The notes below the pieces were generated by a model. It was not told the DNA's origin and searched no databases. It saw only the letters and a list, made by a program, of their open reading frames with translations. DNA of 64,000 nt from Zingiber officinale. Taxonomy: Eukaryota; Streptophyta; Magnoliopsida; Zingiberales; Zingiberaceae. Every line of letters begins with the position of its first letter. The stretch's first letter is position 1. The DNA lies in NCBI RefSeq assembly GCF_018446385.1, contig NC_055999.1, positions 82,661,859-82,725,858 of the forward strand, in the 5' to 3' direction. This document shows, piece by piece, positions 9,652 to 20,175 of the stretch. The position numbers and the translations under genes are program-made.

Positions 9652-12429
9652 ATGGTGATGAGACCCTTCCTCCCCCTCTCTTCTGCCTTCCACCTTCCTC
9701 GCCTGTCTCTCTTAGTGCCTCTTCCCTCGACTCTCCCTCACCTCTTCTTTTCCCCCTCCTCCCACTACCATCATCCACCGCCGGATTCAGATCCACAGCA
9801 GAAGCGAATGGGAGGAGGAGAGGAAGAAGAGGACCGGATCCTGTGCAAAGCCCACCACATGCTCTCCCAGCCCAAGTGGCCCGATAGCGCCGACCTCAGC
9901 CGCCTCGCCGCCGCTCTCCGCCCGCACCACGTCTCCCAGATCATCCTAACCGACATCGATCCCGTCCGCGCCGTCCTGTTCCTCCGCTGGCTCGCGGAGC
10001 GGAAGTTCTACAAACCCCTTATCAGTGATCACTTCGTGCTCATCGATCGCCTCCTCGCCGCCGGGATGTTCGATGACGCCAAGCGAGCCTGTAGCAAGAT
10101 GGTCCAGTCGTGTGAAACTCGCGATGATATGATCCGGGCCATTGAATTTTTGGATCGCTTGCAGGACAAAAGGCTGGAGCTTGATGTTTATGCCTACAAC
10201 GCGATCTTGGTCCAGCTGCGAAAGCTAGGTATGGTTGGGGTTGCATTGAGCGTTTTTCGCCAGATGTTCCGCCGGGGAGTGGATCCAGATCTTTTTACCT
10301 ATAATTCTCTGATCAACATTTTGTGCAAGGAGGGGAAGGTCATGGTGGCTGCATCGGTCTTTAGTAGGATTTTGATGTGCGAGATGAGACCTGATACGTT
10401 TACTTACACCTCGTTAATACTTGGTTATTGCAGGAACTGTAATCTGAATTCGGCTTTCAGTGTATTTAAATGGATGGAAAAGGAGGGTTCTGACCCAAAT
10501 TCTGTGACATTCTCAACTCTCATCAACGCCCTGTGTGACAATGGAAGGGTTGATGAGGCATTAATCCTGTTGAATGAGATGATGAGGAAAGGTGTTCAAC
10601 CCACTGTTTACACATATACAGTCCCAATTCAAGCGCTTTGCAGCATAGGACGCGTTAGAGAAGCCTTCAGTTTGTTGGCTGATATGAGAAGTAGGAATTG
10701 TGCACCGAGTGTCCAAACTTACACAGCCCTCATCAGTGGATTGTTCAAGTCTGGTCTACTTGAGCTGGCAATTGGATTGTTTCATAAGATGCAAAGGGAA
10801 GGAGTGACACCAAATACAGTAACATATAATGCTTTAATTGATGAATTGTGTGAGCGCAAGAGAATAAAATGTGCTTTGAGGGTTTTTGAAGCAATGGAAG
10901 GACAAGGGTGCATGCCCAATTTGCGGACCTACAATGAGATAATTAAGGGTTTTTGCTTGGTTGGTGTTGTTGAGAGAGCAATGTCTTTTTTCCATAGAAT
11001 GCTTATCTCAGGTCCCTCACCAAACCAGGTTACATATAATACAATCATATATGGCTATTGTAGGATTGGTAACAGCAATAATGCCATACGGATGGTTGAT
11101 CTTATGAAAGAATATGAATGTAATCCTGATGAGTGGACATACACTGAACTTATTTGTGAATTCTCCAAAAGGGGTAATCTGAATTTAGCTTGTAAGGCAT
11201 TTGAAGAAATGGCTGAACATAATCTGAAGCCAACAGTGATTGCATACACTTCCCTAATTGATGGATATTGCAAGGTGGGGAGGTTAGATGATGCTTTGCA
11301 TTTATTGGAGAATATGGGTGAAAATGACTGCAAACCAAACTTAGTGACTTTTAATGCTATAGTTAATGGTTTCACAAAGAAAAATCAGTTAGCAGAAGTT
11401 AAAAAGCTATGTAATGTCATGATGGAGCAAGGTTTGTCACCCAATGTTGTAACATATACAGCATTGATTAATGGTTTTTGTCAGAATGGTGCCACATCCC
11501 TTGCAATGGAAGTCCTGGATGAAATGATAAAGCAAGGCTGCCTGCCTAATCTTCACACTTATAGTTCTCTTATTCATAGTTTGCATCAGGAGGGAAAGGT
11601 TGAGGATGCTGAGAAGATGTTTGTTAGCATGCAAGAAAGAGGATTAGTTCCAGATGAAGTTACATATACTTCTATGATGAATGGTTATATTATAATGGAT
11701 AGGGTTGATGCTGCATTTTCTCTATTGAGGCAGATGGTTTGTGCTGGTTGTAAGCCCAATTATCTGACTTACAGTGTTTTGATGAAAGGAATTTGGAAGG
11801 AGAAACAAGTGATGGAAAACAAGCTTGCAGCTGTGCCGAATTCAATCATTACATTCAGCTTAGATGAAAAAGATCTGAGTATCGACATTGTTTCTAGTCT
11901 GTTAATCAGATTAGAGGAGATTGGGTACAAACCAAATATTGATGACTATAGCACCTTGGTTTGCGGCTTATGTGGACAAGGTAAGTTGTATGAAGCAAAT
12001 CAAGTGGTAAAAAATATGGGTGACCATGGCTTCTCTCCAGACAAAGATATTTATGTTTCCTTGATAAAAATATATGCAAATGATCTAAATGTCGACCTTG
12101 CTATGGAACTATTCAATGCAATGAATTCCTCAGGTATTCAGCCATGCATAATAGGTTATAAGGCCTTAATATGTGCCTTATGTGAAGTCAACAGGGTTCA
12201 GGATGCTCAAAATGTTTTCCAGAATGTGCTGCAACAGAACTGGAGCCCTGATGAAGTGGTTTGGACAATACTAATTGATGGACTTTTAAAGGGCGGAAAA
12301 GTAAATTTATGCATGGAGTTTCTTGAAATGATGGAAGCTAAGAATTGCAAACCCACTTCATATACGTACAGTATGTTACACAGAAAAGAATCTGTAGAAG
12401 CCAAGTTCTTGAAAAGCTCCAAGACATGA
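9652..12429 (+). CDS. P-class pentatricopeptide repeat (PPR) protein
   Basis: One uninterrupted 925-codon frame. About 20 tandem 35-residue PPR motifs run from residue 178 to about 901, each with the usual pattern (for example TYNSLINILCKEGKV and TYTALINGFCQNG). They are all P-type, with no E, E+ or DYW tail. One motif near residues 703-762 is expanded by about 24 residues, interrupting the array. Residues 1-55 are rich in Ser, Leu, Pro and His and nearly free of acidic residues, consistent with an organelle-targeting presequence, so the first ATG is preferred. PPR proteins bind organellar RNA through two specificity residues per motif, acting in processing, stability or translation. Overall layout resembles Arabidopsis At5g65560 as I recall it. 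The last 18 residues after the final motif look unlike PPR sequence and might be altered by a missed 3' intron. It is intronless, as is common in this family. Confidence 0.92.
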   Translation: MVMRPFLPLSSAFHLPRLSLLVPLPSTLPHLFFSPSSHYHHPPPDSDPQQKRMGGGEEEEDRILCKAHHMLSQPKWPDSADLSRLAAALRPHHVSQIILTDIDPVRAVLFLRWLAERKFYKPLISDHFVLIDRLLAAGMFDDAKRACSKMVQSCETRDDMIRAIEFLDRLQDKRLELDVYAYNAILVQLRKLGMVGVALSVFRQMFRRGVDPDLFTYNSLINILCKEGKVMVAASVFSRILMCEMRPDTFTYTSLILGYCRNCNLNSAFSVFKWMEKEGSDPNSVTFSTLINALCDNGRVDEALILLNEMMRKGVQPTVYTYTVPIQALCSIGRVREAFSLLADMRSRNCAPSVQTYTALISGLFKSGLLELAIGLFHKMQREGVTPNTVTYNALIDELCERKRIKCALRVFEAMEGQGCMPNLRTYNEIIKGFCLVGVVERAMSFFHRMLISGPSPNQVTYNTIIYGYCRIGNSNNAIRMVDLMKEYECNPDEWTYTELICEFSKRGNLNLACKAFEEMAEHNLKPTVIAYTSLIDGYCKVGRLDDALHLLENMGENDCKPNLVTFNAIVNGFTKKNQLAEVKKLCNVMMEQGLSPNVVTYTALINGFCQNGATSLAMEVLDEMIKQGCLPNLHTYSSLIHSLHQEGKVEDAEKMFVSMQERGLVPDEVTYTSMMNGYIIMDRVDAAFSLLRQMVCAGCKPNYLTYSVLMKGIWKEKQVMENKLAAVPNSIITFSLDEKDLSIDIVSSLLIRLEEIGYKPNIDDYSTLVCGLCGQGKLYEANQVVKNMGDHGFSPDKDIYVSLIKIYANDLNVDLAMELFNAMNSSGIQPCIIGYKALICALCEVNRVQDAQNVFQNVLQQNWSPDEVVWTILIDGLLKGGKVNLCMEFLEMMEAKNCKPTSYTYSMLHRKESVEAKFLKSSKT

Positions 12430-14073
12430 GGATTAATTCCTTATGTTATGATCTGCTGTCAAATGTGAAGCATTGGCTACCTGACTGCTGGAGTGGTAGT
12501 TTGCCAACTGAAGCAGTTTATGGACTCCCAATTTGGCTAATTCCAGTCATGATTTTTCAAATTCTACGAGAGAACAATTCTTCAGTTCCAACGCTTATTG
12601 GAGATTGAAAAAAAAGCCTAAAGGTATCTATGATTTTTATATTTTCTGTTGGTTATTTATATATTTATTTTTCAAGATTTCTTTGATTCAGCATACATGT
12701 TACAATTGCAAGAATTTTCCCATCAGGTGGCGACTGGAATATGCCAATGGCGACCAAGTACAAACAGCAGCTGAGAATTTCATATCACACACTACCAGAA
12801 ATCCAAAACACCTTAAGGTAGCATTTAACTTCACTTAGAATAAAATTTTATATGATAGTTTGAGTGAGACAGCAAGCTGCTAGCCGAGACTTCGAGAGAG
12901 GGATCATGAGATTGCAAGGGAGAGAGGTGTCGTGGTGGTAGGCGGTGACAAGTGCGACAGTAGGCCGAACAAGAAGAAACCACGAGAGGAGAAAAATTAA
13001 TATAATTCCTAACCTTCAAATATGATTGAATTGAATTATTTTATATATAAATTCAGTTCAATTTAACTTGATTAATTATCTGAAATTTTTTAAAAATAAT
13101 TCAAAATGTATAACTTTTTAAATTGGATAAAATTTGATATTTAATATTTGTGAATATTTTTTGTGTGTCTTAACTTTTATGACATTGGGAGAGGCTTAAA
13201 AATTTTAAAAAATTATTTAAAATGTAAAATTTTTAAAATTGGATAAAATTTGATATTTAACAATGGTGAAGATCTTTTTGTGTGTGCTAACTTTTATGAT
13301 ATAATGAAAAACTTGATAGTGTTAGCAAGCAATGGAAAAGTAGAGCTCAATGAGATGATGTCGAGCTTCTCTATCTCTTTTAGATGTTATCTCAATTTTG
13401 GTTTGAATGGCAAGAAACTATTAGGGTTCAACACAATATTTTATTTAAATAAACTTTTATTTAATTAATTTAATAAATTATCTATTTATTGGTATTTTAA
13501 ATTTGTTTTATTAGAATATCATTTAAAATGCATCACACTTTCTTTTTGATATCAGCAAAATAGCATGCTTGTGTATTTCACTAAACTTATCCTAATTATT
13601 TGTATAAATTTTAATCCAAGTTAGTGTTTTATTAATTTTAAAAAATTGGAGATATATTTATTTGATTTTATTTAACAATTTTAAGTTGTTTATCGCTTGA
13701 AATTTTAAATAAAACAATATAAAATTAAATATAACATAGAAAATATTTTCAGAATATGACATAAAAACAATATTAATTTTAAGGTATTATATATTATTGA
13801 AAATAGTCCATAGCATAGAACAAAATCTTAGAACTTTCTGAATGTTGTGTCTGATTTTCAGTGGAAAGAATTGAGTGTTTTTGCCAAAACAGTAGGAGTG
13901 CTCCCTTATCATGCTTGTTTTTTTTGTTTTCCTTGTGGAACTTCCTTTCCTTTTCCCATATGCCTATTTTCTAATTGTTCTGTACGAAGTTGGGCCTTCT
14001 GGATACTTATTTTTAGTGTTGTTGATTAAATGTATCTTGATTCTCTTGCTATAGTTGGTTTTCTGACTCATTT
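12430..14073. other. 3' flank of the PPR gene and AT-rich spacer
   Basis: No gene is supported. The first 400 bases are probably 3' UTR. The stretch 13080-13300 contains two diverged copies of a roughly 115-base AT-rich segment (a 'ggataaaatttgatattta' word at about 13123 and 13242), a small tandem duplication. The remainder is low-complexity AT-rich DNA. Confidence 0.5.
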
Positions 14074-14261
14074 AGTTGGTTCTCTCCTAGGAATCGGAAT
14101 GGGAATGAGTATCATAGTATTATGGAATAGGAATGGGTATGAGCTTGGGTGTCATTCTTAAAAATGATATTTGGTTAGTTAAATATTTTCAATCGGAATA
14201 AACCTAAATTTTCTTTTTTACCCTTATAGGAAAATAAGAGAAAAAATTAGATGGGAGAGAA

Positions 14262-15110
14262 AGTTGAATGTGAGAGAAACATATGATGAGAGAAAATGAT
14301 GAGAGATAAAGTGTGATGAGAGAGAAAGTGTGTTGGAAAAAAATGAAAAGAAAGAAAGTATGATGAGAGAAAATGAGGAGAGAGTGCATGATAAGAGAGA
14401 TTGAGAAAAGAGAAAGTATGATGAGAGAGAAAGAGTGATGAAAAAAAATGGAGAGAAAGTATTATGAGAGAAAATGAAAGAGTAAGGAGAGAGAAAGTAT
14501 GATGAGAGAGAAAGTGGATTGAGAGAGAAAGAGTGATGGGAAATGAAGAGAGAGAAAGTATGATGAGAGAGACTGAGGAGAGAGAAAGTATGCTGAGAGA
14601 GAAAGAGTGATGGAAAAAATGAAGAGAGAGAAAGTATGATGAGAGAAAATGAGAGACTGAGAAGAGAAAGTATGATGAGAGAGAAAGTGGGTTGAGAGAG
14701 AAAGAGTGATGGGAAAAAATGAAGAGAGAGAAAGTGTGATGAGAGAAAATGAGAGACTGGGGAGAGAGAAAGTATGATGAAAGAGAAAGTGTGCTGAGAG
14801 AGAAAGTGTGATTAGAGAAATAAAAAGAGAGAGTGATGAGAGAGAATAAAGAGAGAGAAATTGTGATAAGAGAAAATGAGGAGAGAGAGTATGCTAAGAG
14901 AGATTGAGGAGAGAGAAAGTATGATGGGAAAGAAAGTGCGATGAGAGAGAGTATGATGAAAAAATAAGGAGAAAGTGTGTAATGGGAGAGAAAGTGTGAT
15001 GGAAGAGAATGAAGAGAGAGAAAACGAGGAGAGAGAGTGTATGATGGGAGAGAATATAGAGAGAAAATTATAGAGAATGTGTGATGAGAGAGAATGAGGA
15101 GAGAGAAAGT
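14262..15110. repeat. GA-rich minisatellite-like array (left part)
   Basis: Imperfect tandem units of roughly 20-35 bases, all variants of 'gagagaaagtatgatgagag', cover some 850 bases with a strong purine bias on the plus strand. The same units resume at 19300-19370 on the other side of the hAT insertion. Unit length varies because of short internal deletions. Confidence 0.85.
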
Positions 15111-15612
15111 ATCTTGAGCAAGGTTCTAAAATTCGTTAGGCGCTAGTCGGGCGACAGACCAGCGCCTAGCGCCTAGGCGCCGCTAGGCGGATTCCTCGGT
15201 ATCCCTTGTTTTATGTGGACTGTGGACAATGTCATATGCAAATCTAAATGTTGTCTTAAACAATTTCATAGCAATGGAGATCTAACTATGTATGCTGAAA
15301 TAAATACATACTTTCCAATACCAAAAAATGAAAAACTATAAAAGAAAATTAATAGTTTTGTTCAAAGGAAATATACTAGACTCAGAAAATATGAGTAAAA
15401 GAAACAGTTGAACAATAGAGCATGCAGTAAGTTATCATAATCATGTAGTAAACAATAAAATATTAGACAATAGTAGCAATAGTTCAATTCAAGATTACAA
15501 TGCATTGTGAACCAGTAACCACTAACAAAATATAATTGTTAAATAACATAAATCATGTCTTAACAAAATGAGTTCAAAATTACACAACTAATAATATCTC
15601 ATAGATTCATAT

Positions 15613-18014
15613 TTATTCTGCTTCTTCTTCTCCATAATTTTCAATAACTTGTTCTTCATCAGACACAAACTCAATATCATTATTGTGATTCTCGTCTTCT
15701 TCTTCGGATTCAAAATCATCTTCATGAAATTCTCTCACTCTAGAGCTTCTTCGGGGTTGTAGATTTTCATCTGCTCCACTTGCTTCATCAACCATTTGCC
15801 AAGTGAGCCCGGAACCTAGTTCAACTTCATCATCTTCCCCATCATCCATAATACAACCTTGTGCATTTGAAACATCTTTTACAAGAAGGACATCAACATT
15901 TCTTTCTTTCTCTTTTTTATTTGTTCAACAATCTAGCATTAAATTGGACAAATACTAGATTGTTCAACCTGTTGGTATCAAACTTATTTCTTTTCTTTGT
16001 ATGAATATAAAAAAAACAGAGAAAGTAAATATTATAGTTAGTACCTGAATATATACTATATAGACGTTAAAAATTATAGCTAATTTAATTAAAGACTGAA
16101 AGTTTAAAACTCACTCTTTCAAATGTACTCCAATTTCTTTTACACCCAGATGAACTTGTAGTTAATGAAAGTATCCTCAATGTCACCTTTAGCAGGTTAG
16201 GTGTGTGAGCACCGTATGTACTCCACCATGCACATGGATCAAATGTATCATCATTTTTTTCACATGCTTTTGTTGTCAATGTTTTTCCAAATAACCCTGT
16301 CTTATCTCTATATTTTGGAAATTCTTTGTTAATAATTGTATCTTGCAGATCTAACTCATTGACATGCAAAGTTTCCATGCATTCAAAAATCCCCACCGCG
16401 ATCTCCTCATAAAGAGCAATAGAACTATCTTTATAGTAAAAATAAGGATTCAATAAAAAAGCAGTGGTATGCAATGATGTATCAAGTCTGTCCTTAATTT
16501 TTGACTCAATAATGGCTATGATAGGCTGATAATTTGATTCCACGTTGTTCAAAGCCACCTTGATATCTTCTTTAGCTTGAAGAAGCTCTTCATATAGAAA
16601 CCCCATCGATGACTTTCTATCTTCATCTACCAATCGAAGAACTCTTACCAAAGGAGCAAATATTTTCAAACAAAATGTCACACCATTCCAAAAACTCATG
16701 CTCATCACTGTAAAGTAAGCCAATTTTCCTTTGTTTGTTTTTGATCATTTACATTTCTCCCGCATATCACTTGTAAACATGACCCTTAAACTAGCTTTTT
16801 TTTAAATCAAACTTTGCAATGTGAGGAAATTTGATGCAAAACTGGTAACTCCTAGTCGGACTATGTCTCTTTTTCATGAAATTTCTCATCAATGACAAAG
16901 TCTTATGGTGAGCATGGATGAAAATGGTAAAAGACTTGGATTACTCAATAACCTTTTTATATCGTGGAAGTTTGCCAATACTTTCAAGCATGAGATTAAC
17001 CATGTGAGTTGTACATGAACTCCAAAAAATCTTAGGTCGCTTTTCTCTCATCAATTTAGCTGCAGCCATATTGTTGGTGGCATTGTCTAATACAATCTGA
17101 ACAATATTCTAAGCTCCTACTTGTTCAACACACTTGTCAACATACTCAAAAATAAGTTCAGCTGTATGCGTCTCATCTAAAGACTCCTTAGACTCTAAAA
17201 ATGTAGTACTCTCCTTGCAATTAACACACAAATTTAAGATGCTTCTTTTTCTATCACTCCATGCATCTGTCATGATTGAGCACCCATTCTTTGCCCATTC
17301 TTCTTCATGTTTCTTAGGCAATTGTTTTGTTCTTTCAACTTCGGCTTTCAACAGTGGCTCCCTAAGTTGATATTGAGTTGGATGCTTGAATCCTAGTCCA
17401 AATTGACCCACTGCCTCCATTAGTTGTTTGAAACTATCATTATCAACAGCATTGAATGAGATTCCATTTTCATAAACCCATCTCCCAACATATTGTTGAA
17501 CTTGTTGAGTTCTCTCTTTGAAAAGTGTCTCATTTATATTTTGTTAGCGAAACACTTTACTTCCACTGGAGCTTATATTTTCTGGAGCAATTGCCGATGC
17601 ATATCTATCCATGGGGCCAAGTGGAAGAGGTTTTTTAATTCCATCCATCCCTTCAATTTCAAGACCTTCTTCTTCATCTAGAGAAATAGCCACCTCTGCT
17701 CTATAACTTTGTTCTTCCATTATTTTATTCTTCTTTCTGTTCCTCCTTTCTAAAATAGTTTGTTTGCACTTATTTTTGTCTTCTTGATATGCTTTTCGAC
17801 AACCAGATACATTTCCAGGTATATTTCTAATGTGCTCCTTTATCCTATACACTCCTCCTGACATTGTTTTTCCACATAATTTGCATTTAATTTTGTCGAG
17901 ATTCTTAGTATCAACTAATATCCCAAACTCCCATCCGATGTCGTTTGACTTTCTTCTAAGCATCCCGGATTCGGGTTGAGTGACAGATGCTGTCAAAGAT
18001 GGATTGCTTGCCAT
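15613..18014 (-). pseudogene. hAT transposase (BED finger, DUF659, hAT dimerisation) pseudogene
   Basis: Read on the minus strand from an ATG at 18014: a BED zinc finger (WEFGILVDTKN, CKLCGKTMSGG, then His and Cys ligands; about 17950-17790), a DUF659 region with the catalytic-type TDAWSD motif (about 17270) and VLDNATNN (about 17080), and a C-terminal hAT dimerisation domain (16400-16110, with CAWWSTYG and CKRNWSTFE). An intron probably follows at about 16115, and the last exon (about 16000-15613) gives the end of the dimerisation domain and a very acidic tail. In-frame stops at 17544-17546, 17109-17111 and 16941-16943, plus frameshifts around 16740-16840 and 15925, make it non-functional. 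Catalytic acidic residues that I can place are still present. Confidence 0.88.
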
Positions 18015-18146
18015 TATGATGACAGATAACCTGAAAAAAATTATATATAACAACTTAACAAGTTAACAACATAACATGATAATAAAATTTAATTATACAT
18101 TTATAGTTTTATACTATACCAAACGATACAAAATAATGAAATATAA

Positions 18147-18450
18147 CATTAACAAGTCTGAGAATATTTTTTATGTATCATTATATCTTAATCTAACTAA
18201 TAAAATTTATTAGATAATAGATATTTGTTTAAAAATATTAAATTTAAAATATATTTTTTATATTTTTAAATCTTTTTTATACATTTATAAAAATGTATTA
18301 GAATTAATAATGCATTAACAAGTCTGAGAATATTTTTTATATATCATTATATCTTAATCTAACTAATAAAATTTATTAGATAATAGATATTTGTTTTAAA
18401 ATATTAAATTTAAAATATATTTTTTATATTTTTAAATCTGTTTTATACAT
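18147..18450. repeat. Tandem duplication, 166-bp period, inside the hAT element
   Basis: A segment beginning CATTAACAAGTCTGAGAA at 18147 is repeated at 18313 with few changes over about 140-150 bases. It is AT-rich and lies upstream of the transposase start. Confidence 0.85.
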
Positions 18451-18689
18451 TTTTAATAAATGATAATTAAAAATATTTATAATAATTTTTTATTTTTTTA
18501 AATCTGTTATATAAATTAATATTTAATAATATTTATTAAAAAAATTAAATTTATTATTGAATCCTATTAGGCTTTTGTGACCCGAACCCTATTAGGCTTT
18601 ATGAACCGAACCCTACCCTATTATTGAAATTATCCCCGTTAGGAATTATTTTAATTTATTAAATAAAAAAATACAAAACAGAAAAAAAA

Positions 18690-18990
18690 AAAAAAAAAAT
18701 GCCGTCGCGACGCCACTAGCCGCCACCGGCGCCTCGCTGGAGGCCTACGGCAACGCCGGAAGCGTCGCCGGACGAGTCCGATGCGTCCAGCGAAGTCCGG
18801 CGTTGCTTCCAGAGGCGCCGGTAGCGTCGCGGAAAGCATTTGGCGCAACCAGAAGCATCGCGATGCTACCGGCATTGCTGGAAGCAACGTCGGACCTCGC
18901 CGGATGCATCCGGCAATGCTTCCGGCGACGTCTGATGCCCTGTGACACGTCCGGCGTTGCCGGAGAGTTGCCGCGACAACGAAGAAACAA
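18690..18990. repeat. GC-rich CpG-dense segment of the hAT leader
   Basis: In the middle of very AT-rich DNA, 300 bases are GC-rich and full of CCGGCG, GCGTCGC and TTGCCGG words, many appearing on both strands and giving repeated overlapping reading frames without protein character. It ends in A-runs on both sides. It lies between the transposase and the right terminus, so it may be the transposon's promoter/5' region; function not shown. Confidence 0.55.
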
Positions 18991-19591
18991 AAAAAAAATA
19001 ACAGAAATAAGAAAAAAATAAAAACTTAGCGGAAGCTGCAGGCCTCGATGAGAGAAGACGCAAGTCGGCGATGAAAGAAGGAAGACGAAGCGCCAGCCTC
19101 GGCAAATCCGATTTAGTGATAAAAAACGCCAAATATGCCTAAAATACCTAAGCCCGCGTTGGCCACTGAAACCTGCTTTGGCCGTCGAAGCCCGCCGAGG
19201 GCCGCCTAGGTCTTCCGCCTGGCGGGTTTCCGGCGCGGCCTAACACCGCACAACGCCTAGGCGGCCGCCTAGGGCGAAATTTCGAACACTGATCTTGAGA
19301 GAGAAAGTGTGATGATAAAATAAGGAGAGAGAAAATATTATGAGAGAGAACAAGGAGATAGAGTGTGAAATTTAAAAAAAAAATTGAACAAATATACTAA
19401 GGGTATTTTTTATCTAAAACTTAATTTACATTCCTATTCCATCAAAACCCAAGAGAGGAGGTAGGTTTCATCCATATCCAAGTTTTTGGGTTTCATTTCA
19501 AAATCTTGATTTCATTTCCATCAACCAAACACAAGGTTTGGGAATGAATCCATTCCCTCATTCCTAAACTCATAAACCAAACGCCACCTTA

Positions 19592-20020
19592 GATTTGATT
19601 TGTCAAAAAGATAATTGAAGGTTTGATCATGCTTCTCAATCAAAAAATGCTGTGCAGAATTGGCCATTATTAGTGTTTGATTTCAATTAAAAGGTCTCAT
19701 GATTCACATAATAATGAGAAGCATCAATGCTTAGCAGTAACTTTGAATTATAAAGAAGCCACTGTAGGGATCTGTTGTTACTGATTTTGTTTGGTGAGTC
19801 TTGAATTTCTTTGTTGTCTTGATGGAAGAGGAAATATACTATGCATTAGAAACTCAATTCACAGCATCAGTACATTGAATTCCCATTTCCACAAGTTTCA
19901 TGTTGCTGTAAATTGGGCTTAAGAAATAATTTTAGCCTCATGGAAATAACATATTGCTGGCAAGTATTTGTTAGGATAAAATCAATTATGGTAATCCATA
20001 TTTGATATTTCAGAAATTTG
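19592..20020. other. Intergenic spacer
   Basis: No gene, repeat array or recognisable element is seen; moderately AT-rich unique-looking DNA up to the SINE target duplication. Confidence 0.5.
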
Positions 20021-20036
20021 ACTATGTCAAGTTGTT

Positions 20037-20159
20037 GGAGGGGAGCTTTGGCACAATAGTAAAGTTATTGCCGTGTGACTTGGAGGTCATGGGTTCGAAT
20101 CTCGGAAATAATTTCTTGCAAAACAGGGTAGCTTGCACCAGGGCTTTTTTTTTGTTTTT
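20037..20159 (+). mobile_element. tRNA-derived SINE (Au-SINE-like), 3'-shortened
   Basis: A 123-bp element flanked by a perfect 16-bp target duplication ACTATGTCAAGTTGTT (20021-20036 and 20160-20175). It has the polymerase III promoter of a tRNA-derived SINE: box A-like TTTGGCACAATAG near 20047 and box B GGTTCGAATC at 20092-20101. It ends in a T-rich tail (TTTTTTTTTG). Head wording (GGAGGGGAGCTTTGGC) matches the widespread plant Au-SINE as I recall it. The body after box B is shorter than full-length copies. It was mobilised in trans by a LINE; the perfect duplication argues for a fairly recent insertion. Confidence 0.88.
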
Positions 20160-20175
20160 ACTATGTCAAGTTGTT

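Larger units (their letters stand above)
15119..19291 (-). mobile_element. hAT superfamily DNA transposon (4.17 kb)
   Basis: Flanked by a perfect 8-bp target duplication ATCTTGAG (15111-15118 and 19292-19299), the hallmark length for hAT elements. Terminal inverted repeats are imperfect: left CAAGGTTCTAAAATTCG, right (read inward) CAGTGTTCGAAATTTCG, followed on both sides by GC-rich subterminal repeats of CGCCTAGGCG type. The interior carries a decayed transposase gene on the minus strand, a 166-bp-period tandem duplication and a GC-rich leader. The duplicated target is intact, so insertion was clean and no excision has occurred. Confidence 0.9.
14074..19591. mobile_element. GA-rich repeat element, probably a non-autonomous DNA transposon, split by a hAT insertion
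   Basis: The left part (about 14091) starts with GGAATCGGAATGGGAATGAG-type words. The right end (19430-19591) carries their rough inverted counterpart, CATTCCTATTCC and GGGAATGAATCCATTCCC, finishing AAACCAAACGCCACCTTA. Between them lies a long array built from GAGAGAGAAAGTATGATGAGA-like units (14262-15110 and 19300-19370). The array is interrupted exactly at a hAT target duplication, so both halves were once one array. Such ends resemble common plant non-autonomous elements, but no clean terminal inverted repeat or target duplication could be fixed, so class and boundaries are tentative. Confidence 0.45.

Noticed and set aside
18651-19132. GC-rich open frames on both strands
   Set aside because: Low-complexity, CpG-dense repeats in the hAT leader; composition-driven frames without protein character.
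20041-20101. A tRNA gene
   Set aside because: Box A and box B are present but no tRNA cloverleaf; target duplication and T-rich tail show it is a SINE.
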